From: Cocos nucifera | Lineage: Eukaryota > Streptophyta > Magnoliopsida > Arecales > Arecaceae | Reading direction: 5' to 3' | DNA length: 64,000 nt | NCBI GenBank assembly: GCA_006176705.1 | Contig: QRFJ01001919.1 | Location: 62,001 to 126,000 of the forward strand | In this document: positions 38,617 to 50,300 of the stretch, piece after piece | Layout of the letters: every line of letters begins with the position of its first letter | Position numbering within the stretch: position 1 is the first letter of the stretch | Notes under the pieces: generated by a model | The model's database searches: none | Told to the model about the DNA's origin: nothing | The model's input: only the letters and a program-made list of their open reading frames with translations | Program-made: the position numbers and the translations under genes

Positions 38617-40897
38617 TGTTAGATATATGTGCCCTAGAAGCCAGAATTGGCTGACACTTGTAATACACTTCTAGGGGCAAAATTATAATTTTGACTATAA
38701 TTAATGAAATGGGTTATTTTCTATCACACATGTGTATTTAGTGTCTGTGATACATCCTTTGAGTTAATGGTAATGATAATTCATATTTTCAAGAGTTGAA
38801 AATTTAAGACATGAATAATCATTATTAACTCATAAACAGCTCCCGACCATAGGATCATCACGAGGATGGTGATTGATCCGAAAAGGTTGGTGTACGATCG
38901 CTTCTCTTTAGTAGATGAGTCTTGAGTCTACGGTGTGGAGACACCGGAGCGAGAGTACAGGTACTCGTTAGAGAACGAGGGCACTGAGCGTGACCACCTC
39001 GAGTAGTCATTAGGAAGTCTACCTTCTCGTCAATGACTGACTCGATGCTGCAGTAGTGTGTCTGGTTCTTTGACCTGAGATGCATCGACAGTTCACCTTG
39101 AGGGTGTTATAGTTTGACTACACCATTACTCGGTCTCCTAGCCATATGGAACCCTGAGGTGTATGTTGGCTATAGCATGTTCATTGTAGGAACTGGATTG
39201 CATCAAGATGGAATCTATCTACCTCGGTGGTAGAGGAGTAGCCCTATGATGATCATGAGAATCAAGTCCAGAAATCCATGGCCATGGTAGAGTGAAATAA
39301 TAGAAAGAGTTTCTATTTAGATTTTCACATTGGACTCGAATCGAATGATTACATCATATGACAGAGACTAGGGTTTGACGAGTTCACCTTAACCCTAATC
39401 TGATCGGGGCTCAAGATAGAAGAACTGAATCACACAGGTAGCTGCACCAAGAGGTTCGCATTCAGCTCTGATGGGTTGCCACCATATACTGCTAGGTGTC
39501 ACTGGTGGATTTTGGGAGCAATTAGAATGATTTAGATGATCGATCATTCTAGCTGTTCGAATCAGAAGAGTTCTGATCCATCGAAAGGAGTTTCGATGAT
39601 GTCTATGATAGAGATCATGACATATCCCATTACCATACAGAACTGAACCTAACTGGGTCACACAAACAAGGGTTTGAATCTGGTGATCATCAATTGAACT
39701 GATCTAGTTCAATTGATCTGAATGAGATTCAATTAGGTTCAAGAAAATCGTGCTAGCACTCGATTGAACCTAACGTTCTTCTTTTACTATCATAAATAAG
39801 TTATCCTGACTGAGCCAAAGGAGTTTGTGCTCAATCAGAGGCCTTTATATGGTCTGACTGGAGGTTGTCCAAGTCAGAATAGGTTGTCTTATTTGTAAGA
39901 CATTACCTGCCATTTTTGGTCACCTGCCATTTCTTGTTCTTTGACTTTGGTCAAAAGTCTACCTTTGACTGGTCAAACGTTGACCATTGACCCTTTAACT
40001 TTTGACCACATGTCATGCACCTATTGGAGAGCTGGTGGGGGCTTGTCCCCCTGCCAGAACCTGGCAAGGAGAAGGGCGCACGCCAAGGGTGGCGTGAGCC
40101 CAAGTAGGAGGCGCCTAGGAGTCCTTGTTGGACAAGGACTCCACCTCCCTTTAGGATTCCAATCAGAGTTCTACTAAGAATCCAGTTTGACTGGTCTTAG
40201 GCGCCCTCTAAGGAGGAATCCAGGGGTCTCTATTCCAACCAATCAGATTTAGATCTGATTTCACAAAGGGTTGTGATTGGTTGAGAGGAAGAGGAGTTGG
40301 ATCACAAGAGGTCTATAAATAAGACCCTGCACCCAACCCTAATCAAAAGTGAATTCAATAGAGATTTCCCATGCCCCAAGGCTGCCTCTCCCCTCCTTCT
40401 CCATGCCGTACTCTCTTCTCCCCTTGCTCTCCATGTCCAAAAGGTGTTTTGGACTTAGTTTGGTGCGATTCAGATCAAGAAAAGGCGATCAAAAGCAAGA
40501 AGGCTGCGCTGCTGCAAAAGGACGACTGCAGATCTTCAAAAGAGTTTTGAAGATCCTCCAGATCAGATCCAGATCTGATTTTTGGAGGTGTGATAGAGAA
40601 GAAGAGGATCTCCAGATCCAACCCGAGTGGATACCGGTAGAGGCCAGGCACTTGCGTGGCTAAGATCCAGAACCTTCCGCTGCAATCAGGATCATCTACA
40701 GGGTAATAGGATTACCCAAATCAGATAAATTGAATTTGATTTAATTTATCTTATTTTATTTTATTTATTAAAATAATAAGAATCAGATCTAAAACATATC
40801 AAGATCTGATAGATATTAAAAGAAAATTTTTGAAATATATCTCTTGATCTAATCAGATCTGGACGAACCTGGACCGGAAAATCAGGATTTCCCTTCA
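38617..40897 (+). repeat. Element C 3' LTR
   Basis: 2281 bp, the same length as the 5' LTR. It ends GGATTTCCCTTCA before the element B leader. About 30 differences to the 5' copy are mostly C/T or G/A. Confidence 0.95.
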
Positions 40898-41043
40898 AGT
40901 AAATCCTATAGCATGACAACCTTCAGTCCATGCGATCTTGATTTTAATTTTTAGATCTAATTAATTATATTATTATATTAATATTTAAATTAAATCTAAA
41001 TTATCAATCTAAACATGTAAGCATATCATGTTTAGCCAACCTT
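40898..41043 (-). other. Element B leader, right of element C
   Basis: About 150 bp between element C and the element B primer binding site. It is AT-rich and non-coding, continuing the element B leader. Confidence 0.7.
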
Positions 41044-41055
41044 GCTCTGATACCA
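41044..41055 (-). other. Primer binding site of element B
   Basis: GCTCTGATACCA on the + strand is TGGTATCAGAGC on the - strand. It lies two bases inside the right LTR (41058), which proves the - orientation. Confidence 0.93.
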
Positions 41056-41057
41056 TT

Positions 41058-43817
41058 TAAAAGATGCAGTGCAGGATTTGCAGTGTTACTTTCGAAAAAA
41101 ATTTTAAAAATAGTAAAAATATAGTGAAAGAAGAAATTAATCTAATTAATTATCTACTGATCATATCAGAATATTAAACTCTATACTAAGGATCTAAACA
41201 TAATATGCATGCATTCATATAGATCTGAAAATAAAGCTATGCAGCAAACTATTTACTACATCTATATTTTTAGAACACAATATCTTTTCGTGGATAGCTG
41301 ATCACCATAATCTAAATTCATCGAATAATGCTCTGATGTTGCACCATAGCCGCATGCATGTTCGGACTCTATGGTTGGTCCATATGGAGCTCCTAGCCTC
41401 GATTAGCCTCACTAGAGTGCTAGCTCCTCGACGGAGCCTTCGACGGTTGATCATGATCGATCTGATCGATCATTCATTTTTTAATTTTTTAGATACTCTA
41501 AAAAATTAAAACTCATTCTTTGAAGGATGATGAGATGGTGTACAAAGTTTGGTGGTGATCCGATGCTTACAGCACTCGATCTCTCCATCCGAATCTAGAT
41601 TTCTAAATCTTGGGTTTCACTCGACCCAAAAATTCTGATGCACTAAAAATCCTCTCACGCCCTCTCTGTGTGAAATTTTTTCATGAAATAAGTTTTTATG
41701 GAAAGATAACTTTTAAATATATAAACCATATTGAGATCATATTTAAAAATTAGATGTCCTTAGAGACGAAAATCAAAAGAGAATTGAGGCATGAAGAAAA
41801 AATAAAGTGTTGTAGGACCCTACTCATCTTTATTCCAAGATTTTTTTTACCCAAAACCAATGCCTAATCACTTTCAAATTTTTACCACAGAATGGTAACC
41901 CCTCTGGCTTCAAGCAAAAAAATTGTCATAATTTATTACATGAAAAATAAATGATAATGCCCTATGGAGTGGATAGGTTAAGATTGGTTGAACTAGTTTC
42001 AACCAACTTCTAGTATTTGAATTCAAATGCAAGCCTATCTAATTCCAACGCCCATACCACCTATTTCACACGTAGAAGGACTTTCCTTCTACATGCATGC
42101 CTATTTTTCAAAAAAAATTGGTGATCGAAAAAAAGATAAGGGCATGGACATAAAGATAAGAGGGAGAGGGAGGTTTCAACTAAACCAACCTCTTTGAATT
42201 CAAAATTCAAAAAAAGTTTGAATTGGTCCAACACTTGACTAGGTCAAAGAGAGAAAGAAAGGGGGGCACAAATTTCTTCTCTTTATGAGAGAAACTTACG
42301 TAAAACATAATGATAGACGTGGGCAAGGTAGAAAAGTCAAACATGAGGTGGCGCATGGGGAGGTTTGAATTCAAATAGGGTTTGAATTAGTCCAAGTTGG
42401 TTTCAACTAAACTAAATTAATTCAAAACCAACTAGACCAGATTAAATCCAACTAAATTAGGCTTAATCCAATCTATTTAATTTTTAATTAAATTAAAAAT
42501 TAATTTGATCCAGTCTCTGATCAAATCAGGATCAAATCTCACATAGTGATTAGGTCAACTCCTAATCGGATCAGACCCAATCGAATCCAATTCGATCAAA
42601 CTTGATCAAATCCTCATCGTTCAATCAAATTGAGCTAATCAATAATTAAATTACTAATTAATTCTTCAATAAATATAGAGTTTCAATCGGATGGAAGTCT
42701 AGACAACAGAGTCCCATTACTATGAAACTCTCGAAGAGTCCCAATCTAGTGGGACTTTTGAATTTAGTATCCCAAATGAATGAAACTCGTGATCATAGAG
42801 TTCCAGACCAGTAAAACTCTTGATCAGAGAGTCTCAGATGAGTAAAACTCAGAGTTTCAGTCTATCAGACCTCTAGATCAGCCATCAGATCAGGTAGTAA
42901 CTCCTATTATGTGTGACCCCATAGATTCGAATCCTAAATCGGTAGTACAAAAATTAATTTTTTGTATCAATTGATATAACCATCTAGCAATGGTACCCAA
43001 CATCCGAATAAGTCGAATTTGTCGCAACACAACATCGACAAACCTGTGGAATATGGTTACCATATAATTCATCTCTATGATATTTGTGTAATAGATGACT
43101 CAAGATTAGATTGTCAAGCCTAGTAAATACATCCATGTCATATCTCAAAGCAATTAGTCCCATGACTCCTCACTAAGACTATCCTGGCCAAGATTTTGCT
43201 AAATTGAAATATAATTGAACACAGCTCCTGAAATCAGGAGTGGTCAATCCCATCTTGATACACGCATCGACTTCTCAAATACTTGACTACATCCAGAAAT
43301 CTTCCATCACTGAATTAAAAATTCAGATAGTCCGATACTAAAGCACAATGAGTTGCTTAGAAGTCACTTGGTGATCTCAGGTTAGAGGGATACTTATACC
43401 CATATTCCATCGAAGCTAATCTTGATAAGAGAAAAGCTCCAAAGTTGGTCACGTTCAGTGCAAATGTATCCATACATTTCACTTGCATGTCATACCAATG
43501 TCTCAACACTCTTTGGTTATAAGGACAACCAACCTATATAGCATACAACGATCTATACTTGATAAACGTTGTCATCCTAAGTAACAACATATCTTTTGAT
43601 CTTGAATAATTTAAGGAATAAACGATAAATCCTCTTTTGTCGAATCTAGATAATCCTAAGGACTTCATCACAACACAGAAGTTCATTAGAAGATAATAGA
43701 ATTTATGATGAAATAATATCAGAATAACTTTTATTAATTTATAATTCATATATAATTATAAATATATAATTCAACCATCAATAGACTGATGATTGACTTT
43801 GAAACATATTTTCAACA
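41058..43817 (-). repeat. Element B 5' LTR (right copy)
   Basis: 2760 bp. It starts TAAAAGATGCAGTGC, against TGAAGGATGCAGTGC in the left copy, and ends ATATTTTCAACA. ATGTG follows as the target duplication. Confidence 0.92.
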
Positions 43818-46215
43818 ATGTGGACCGATGAGAACATTCTCTTTGAGTGGAAGTAAGTATTTTTTTTAATTTTCATTGTTGACTACACAAAAATGACATG
43901 GATTTACTTCCTGAAATTGAAATCTGATGTGCTTGGAGTCTTTAAAAGCTTCAAAGAAATGGTTGAAACTCAAAGTGGCTTATCTTTAAAGACTTTGAGA
44001 ACTGATAATGGCAAGGAGTATTTCTCTGTAGAATTTGATGTTTTTTTATGCAGAACTTGGAATGCAACATCAATACACTGTAAGCTATTCTCCTCAACAA
44101 AATGGAGTTGCAGAGAGGAAGAATAGGACAATCATTAAGATGATAAGGTGCTTGTTAGCTGAGAAGAAAATGCCAAAACATTTTTGGGCTAAAGCAGCAA
44201 ATATAGCTGTGTATTTGCTCGACAGATTGCCAACCAAAGCAGTAAAAGAAATGACTCCCATTGAAGCCTGGAGTGGCATGAAACCAACACTCAAGCATTT
44301 GAGAGTGTTTGGGTGCATTTGTTATGCTCACATACCTAAAGTGAGGAGTAAGCTTGCTGACAAGGCAGAAAAAGCTATGTTTATCGGATATAGCAGTCAA
44401 GCCAAGGGATATAGACTCTATAACCTGAAAACTAAGAAAATCTTCATAAGTAGGGATGTAGTATTTGATGAAGAAAGCTGCTAGAATTGGGAGAAACAGA
44501 TTTATGAAAGAGTTTAAACTCCTGAGAGTAAAGATAATCATGAAGAAACTAAAATTCTTGATGCTGACAAGCAACTAATGATAATGTAAATGATGACTTT
44601 GCAGTGAGAGGCACTACGCCTCTTCATGAAATTTATCAGAGATGTAGCAGTGCAATGTTAGAACCAGCAACTTATGAAGAAGCAAGCAAACAAGAAGGCT
44701 AGAGAGCTGCAATGCAAGAAGAATTTTATTGATTAAAAAGAATCAGACTTAGGAGCTTGTAGAGAAGCCTAAAGATAAGAAGATTATTAGTATTAAGAGG
44801 ATTAATTTATAGGGTCAAAATAAATTCTGAGAGATCTACTCAGAAGTTGAAGGCAAGATTGGTTGTAAAAGGATATTCTCATATGTCTGGAATTGATTAC
44901 ACAAAGACCTTTGCACCTATGGTAAGGTTGGACACTGTGAGGCTACTCATTGCTCCTACGGCTCAAAGAAAATAAAAAATCTTGCACTTGGATGTCAAAT
45001 CTACATTTTTGAATGGCTGGTTGAGGAAAAAATCTTTATTACCCAACCTGAAGGTTTTGAAGTTCAATAAAGTAAAGAGAAAGTATACACGCTGCATAAA
45101 GCACTCTATGGCCTGAAAAAAGCTCCAAGAGCTTGGTACGGTAGAATTGATTCCTATTTTGAGGCTCAAAGATATAGGAGGAGCCTAAATGATGCTACTC
45201 TATACGTGAAAGAATTTAAAGATAATGGAACTGTAATAATTTCTCTTTATGTAGATGATTTATTGATAATAGGTAGTAACAAGAAGGAAATTGAAGTGTT
45301 CAAAAGCAACTTGATGAAAGAGTTTGACATGACTAACTTGGGAAGGATGCAATACTTTCTAGAAATTTGGACACATCAAGAAGAAGGGGGCATTTTTATA
45401 AGTCAAAGGAGGTGTGCTCAAGAAATTTTAAAGAGATTCATGATGCAAGATTGCAAGCCTGTCGCAACTCTCCTAGCATTAAATCTGTAGCTTCAAAAAA
45501 ATGATGGAAGCAAGAAAGCTGATGCAACAAGATATAGAAGCCTAGTGGGAAGTCTCATATAGAAGCCTAGTTGGAAGTCTCATGTATTTGACAACAACAA
45601 GGCCTGATCTAATGTTCTCCATTAGTCTTCTATCAAGATTCATGCAGGAACCTAATGTAAAACATTTCTCAGCATGTAAAAGAATTCTGAGATACCTAAA
45701 AGGGACCAAGGATGAAGGAATTTGATTCAAGAAAATTGAGAAGAAGAAGCTAAGAGGATATTTGGATAGTGATTGGCTGGAAGTGTAGATGATATGAAGA
45801 GCACTACTGGGTTCTGTTTCACTCTTGGATCAGGGATTTTCTGTTGGTCTTCAAGAAAATAGGAGGTAGTGGCTCAAAATACAGTTGAAACTGAGTATGT
45901 GGCTGCAGCTGCTGCCACAAATCAAGCTATTTGGATTCAAAAATTAATGAAGGACTTAGGTGAGGAACATATGAAAGCTATTGTGACTGAATGTGATAAC
46001 AAGTCTGCAATTTCAATTACAGAAAACCTAGTCTAACATGGAAGGACAAAGCATATAAATATTAAGTTTCATGCTATTCGAGAAGCTAAAAAATTGAAGG
46101 AAACCAAGATGGTTCATTGTAGTTCAAATTCTCAAGCAGCTGATATTTTCACTAAAATGCTACCTAAGTCCAGATTTGAGACGTCGAAGAATTTTCTAGG
46201 GATTGCTACCAAAAG
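43818..46215 (+). pseudogene. Element A integrase, RT and RNase H
   Basis: Reading resumes exactly at the ATGTG duplication with LCGPMRT. Integrase continues with TLRTDNGKEY and, after a +1 shift near 44040, SYSPQQNGVAERKNRT and HLRVFGCICYAHIPK (44035-44484, 149 aa open). RT follows from about 44830, with the catalytic YVDD at 45248-45259. RNase H ends near 46200 at the LTR. Stops and frameshifts lie between blocks, for example around 44485 and 45490. It is non-functional. Confidence 0.88.
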
Positions 46216-46225
46216 GTTCGAGGAG

Positions 46226-46626
46226 TGTTGAATATTGAACACTTTTGGTATTTGGAAGATGAAGGTTTTTGCTGGAAGATGAAAAGGTTTTGAAGTTGAA
46301 AGTTTTTTTTAAAATTAATGTGAAGTTTTTAAGAAGAGAGAGATTTGTTGTTGAGAAGATAAAAAGTTTTTTTAGACTTTTAAGACTATGCATGAAATAG
46401 CTTTTAATGTGGGTGTATTTGAAAAGTCACATCTTTAATTTTTTAACTTTTCGTATTCTTGTAATTATCTCCTATAAAAAAAATGGATTTAGTAATGAAA
46501 ATCTATGAGTGAATAGAAAAAAGTTATCTTCCTTCATTTTTTTCTGAACAATACTCTTTTCCTCCTTCAAAATGTTGAATGAGTTAGAAGCTTGAATAAC
46601 TGGCTTTATTGCTTCAACCACTGACA
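46226..46626 (+). repeat. Element A 3' LTR
   Basis: 401 bp, TGTTGAATATTGAACAC to CAACCACTGACA, keeping canonical TG...CA ends. CCCAC follows as the target duplication. Confidence 0.92.
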
Positions 46627-46631
46627 CCCAC

Positions 46632-47300
46632 AATAACCCACAAATCAAGAAGTAGGCAACCCATTAAAAAGAAGAGCAAACAGAGGGTTAACAGCACAAG
46701 TTTTAATCCAATTAATAAAAGTAGAGTGAAAACCAAATTGAGCAAGAACATCAAATAAAAATGCTAGTGCACACGATCATATACCTTTTCCATATCAAGA
46801 TTTATCATCATTAAGCTATCAGACTTGGTAGCCCGATACATTGAATGCATGAGTTCTTGGGCTAGGAGAACATTAGTAACAATATGTCTGCCTAAAACAA
46901 AAGCCCCCTATTCGAGAGAAATCAATTAGGGTAAAACCATCTTAAGATGATTGACCAAAATTTTAGCTACAATCTTATACACTGTATTGCACAAACTAAT
47001 AGAGCAATAGTCATTTGGTGAATAAGGATTCGGTTTCTCTAGAATCAAGATAATGTAAATCCCTTTCCATCTCTGAGGCATCAAAGCATGAGAGAAAAAG
47101 GTTTGAATAGCTGAAACAACATCATGTTTGATAAGTGATAGAAGAGAGGAGCAGCACCAGGAGCTTTATCTAGGTGTAAACTTTTAAGAGCAGTTTCAAT
47201 CTCAGCCTCAGTGACCAGCTTTATTAAGTCCTCATCTTGCATGTTGATCCCACACTCTCCTCTACACAATGGATAGAGTAAAAGAAGTAGCATTTTGATT
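46632..47300 (-). mobile_element. LINE, upstream part of the RT domain
   Basis: Minus-strand reading gives the RT block LVTEAEIETALKSLHLDKAPGA (47081-47293). Further along come LFNGLPTS and GYCG, which runs into LRxDCPLSPYLL on the far side of element A. The same LINE is therefore split between here and 18946. The protein upstream of 47293 is not recognisable, so the LINE is probably 5' truncated near 47300. Confidence 0.85.
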
Positions 47301-48149
47301 TAAGAATAGATATACATCATGGTCTTCTGGGTCAAGGACACGATAGCTATCATATGCAAAGACATGGTGTAGAAAACTTGAAAAAGCAACATATAGGCAT
47401 GAATTTAAGTAAAATTGATAGCCTTAAATGGGTGTATTAAAAAAAAAAAAAAAAAGAATAATAATAATTTTGCATGAATCATGAAGATGTTTGTGACCAT
47501 ATATACGCAGATATCATTCGGAAAGACATATTGTACTAGCATTCATTCACCAATATATAAATATATATTTGGTCATATTTATGGGAAGCATAAGCCTGTG
47601 TCGACATATGTGAGGAACGGGCATCACGCATTGATCTAGAAGGATCATCGAATCTGATATGGATTATGTTAGCCATTATAGATAGGTCTGAATAAAATCT
47701 AGGAGTAAGATCTACCATATCGGAAAGTTAATTCACAAGTCAAATTTTCAAAAGCAATAACTTGATCATTCGATATCCAATTTTAATGATTTTTTAAAAA
47801 AAATTAAATAATTTTTTGAGATCTATAACATGACCCATTCTTTTCGATTAAGGGGGTGGCACGTCTAGCAATTAAGCCAAAATCTCTTTATCTTGGCCCC
47901 AAAACAGTCCAATCAATCCTAAAATTTTTCTTTTGGATAAGACTTTGACTAGACGTAGCTTCTAATTAGAGAAGAATCTAGCAAAGCGATAATAATAGAG
48001 TTGATATAGAAGTCAAAATCTACCTCTTGAAAAATTTTAGTTTTTTTTATAGATTATTTCTACTAGATACATCTATTTTAGAAAAGAATTCCATTAGAAC
48101 TATAAGAGAAATTTGACCCAATTTATATAAGGACGGATTTCATTATTAT
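47301..48149. other. Unclassified spacer
   Basis: No gene or element was recognised. A poly-A run lies at about 47438-47455. It could be the unresolved upstream part of the LINE, but no coding similarity is visible. Confidence 0.4.
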
Positions 48150-50300
48150 TATCACGCCCCAAAATTAACACTCGGATCGGATACGTAATGGCCGCATATT
48201 CTTTAGAGCAAAATCCTAAAGAATATGTAAGATCTTAAAAATTCGATACAACCTCAACATCTATAAATAATAATGATTTATTTTTATAATTAATTAGTAA
48301 AATCAGTATCATTATAAATTCAACTTGTTCAATCATCTGATCAAGTCTCAATGACACTATCTGTTCAACTGTTCACCCATGGATTCAAACCATGACCAAT
48401 CATGAGCATCCTGCAACTCTGAAAAGAAAAAGAAAAATGAAAGAAGATGAGTTTTATAGTCCAGTAAGAATACACATATACTTATACCAGTATAATAATA
48501 ATTCAAAAATAATATATGAACAGTATCAAGAGAAAACATAAGCCATAAAATCTCATGTTAAATATTCAAAATAACTTAATACCAATATATATAAAAACAT
48601 ACATGATACATCTTCTAATATCCATCTCTTCAAAAGTGATATATTGCACATATATAATTAAGTAAGATCTCTTTTACTTAATTATGGTTTCATGTCTTAT
48701 CATCCATGTCTCGTTAACTTGATTTGGATCAATCAATAGTTATTTTTAAAGTTTTGAACTAATCAAGATCATGCTCCAGCCATGACTGGCAATCCATAAT
48801 AATCGCGATTCAGCCCGTGGTGGCAAACTAAAAAAACTATACTTCTACCTACAGTGGCAAATCAGAATAACCCGCGCTTTAGCCTATGGTAGCAAACTCA
48901 AGTACCACATATCTATCCATGGCGGGGCTATTCTCGGTGCGATGTATCTGCACATGACAGGCTATTCTCAATACTATGTATTTGCCTATAGCAAGCTATT
49001 CTTCATATCACGTTCCTGCCTGTGACGAGGCTATTCTCAAATTAATGTGACTAACCTAAAAATCTTTTTCTTGCTCATTAATTTACTAATCTAAATTATA
49101 TCAAAAAAAATATTGCATCATATTATGTCCTTTTCAAAAATCTTAATATCCGATTTTATAATTCAAACCATCCAAAAAATTATCAATAAATATATATAAA
49201 ATAAAATTAGTCATATCGATAATCACATATCCATCAAAATTAATTGCGAGAAATCAAGATCATACAATGCAGAAGTAAACACATACACACACACACATAT
49301 ATATATATATAGGTATTTATGTTCAAGAATTTTTATCTCTATCAATGATTAACCCAACATAAAAATTGATGAATTTTTCAATCTACGAACTCAAAATCAA
49401 GATATCCACTCGACATCTTATTGTACAAACAATTATATTTCTATATAATCATGAATAAATATAAAAATCATGTACGATTAAAGACAGAAAAAATACGAAA
49501 AAATTTCTAAACATCATAAGTCCATGACCTCTTTTACGATCAACTAATTAATCTAGGTTATCTAGAATCTAGACGATCCACTAGTCCAGAAAGACATCTA
49601 GAGAGAAATCTAGAAAAAGAGTGAGTAAGAAAATTCTAGAAAGAGAAAATAGAGAGAAAAATTATAGAAGAAGAAAGTGGAGAGAGAAGGTAGGAAGAGA
49701 AGAGAGGAGAGAGAGAGAGAGAGAAACTCTCTCCTCTTTCTTTTTTTTTTCTTTTCTTTTTTTTTTTATTTTTTTTTTTATTTTTTTTGTTGTTCTCCTT
49801 CTCTTTCTCTTGTTCACTATTTCTTCTCTGTGGAAAATAGAGGAAGGCCATGGAAAGAAGTAAACAAGGAGACCCTGTTTACAAAAGATTCGGCAGCTCA
49901 CCGAATCAAATCTAGCAATGGCGATGGATGAAAGACTACGAAACAAAGGAGAAGAAAAGGAAGGAGGGCTATCTTTGCCCGGTGATGCAAAAAGAACAAT
50001 TTTCTGATTATTCTTTCTCGGCTGCAACCTAGGTAAAGCTCCCAAGAAGTCCTATGAAAAATGGTAGGATTTCTTCTGAAATTTGGATAGAGTTCAAAAG
50101 AAGGGATGATCTCTCTTTAGAAATGAATTCTAGGACTTCAAATCCGAGTGTAATCAACCCTAGGATTTCCTGGTTTCTAGTGAATTCAACGGAGAAAAGA
50201 CTCCATTTGGGAATCTTCTTTATCATAAACATGTGTCAAGCACATGCTAAGTTAAGATATTATAACTATAAATAGAAGATATTTATCTTATTTTTAATCA
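48150..50300 (-). mobile_element. Possible solo LTR of a Ty3/gypsy-like element
   Basis: The left border TATCACGCCCC is, on the minus strand, GGGGCGTGATA. This is a typical 3' end of many plant Ty3/gypsy LTRs, preceded by CGGATCGGA-type words (48173-48182). Within it lies a set of short imperfect repeats (48770-49040, around GCAAACT and GCTATTCTC). A TATA-like word on the - strand (CTATTTATAGTTATA, about 50263-50277) fits an LTR promoter. No partner LTR or coding region exists in the window. The right end and identity are uncertain. Confidence 0.4.
49720..49805. repeat. Purine/pyrimidine mirror tract
   Basis: A GA-rich run (49705-49725) is followed by CT- and then T-rich sequence to about 49805. 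It explains several long overlapping low-complexity ORFs on both strands that are not genes. Confidence 0.7.

Larger units (their letters stand above)
31114..40897 (+). mobile_element. Ty1/copia element C, youngest insertion
   Basis: This 9.8-kb element on the + strand has 2281-bp LTRs (31114-33394 and 38617-40897), PBS, a 1.8-kb leader, gag, integrase, RT, RNase H and a polypurine tract. I count about 30 LTR differences (roughly 1.3%), nearly all transitions. No 5-bp target duplication is visible: GGTAT lies on the left and AGTAA on the right. It lacks the protease and carries several other lesions, so it is defective. It sits in the leader of element B, in the opposite orientation. Confidence 0.95.
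22804..43817 (-). mobile_element. Ty1/copia element B, nested in element A
   Basis: The element lies on the - strand with LTRs of 2760 bp each (22804-25563 and 41058-43817). The target duplication ATGTG is exact (22799-22803 and 43818-43822). The internal region is 25564-41057 and is itself split by element C at 31114-40897. From right to left it holds PBS, a long leader, gag, integrase, RT and RNase H. All coding parts carry stops or frameshifts. The LTRs differ by about 10% in the first 235 bp compared, so it is old but later than element A. Confidence 0.93.
18952..46626 (+). mobile_element. Ty1/copia element A, host of the nested stack
   Basis: The element spans 27.7 kb, but only about 4.9 kb is its own sequence; the rest is nested insertions at 19943-21728 and 22804-43817. 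LTRs lie at 18952-19355 and 46226-46626. The target duplication CCCAC is exact (18947-18951 and 46627-46631), and joining the flanks restores the LINE reading. Order is LTR, PBS, gag, protease, integrase, RT, RNase H, LTR. Stops and frameshifts are scattered. The LTRs differ by roughly 7-12% in the stretches I compared, so it is old. Confidence 0.92.

Noticed and set aside
49621..50045. Overlapping K/E/R-rich and F/L/S-rich ORFs on both strands
   Set aside because: They translate a GA/CT-T low-complexity tract and show no real protein features.
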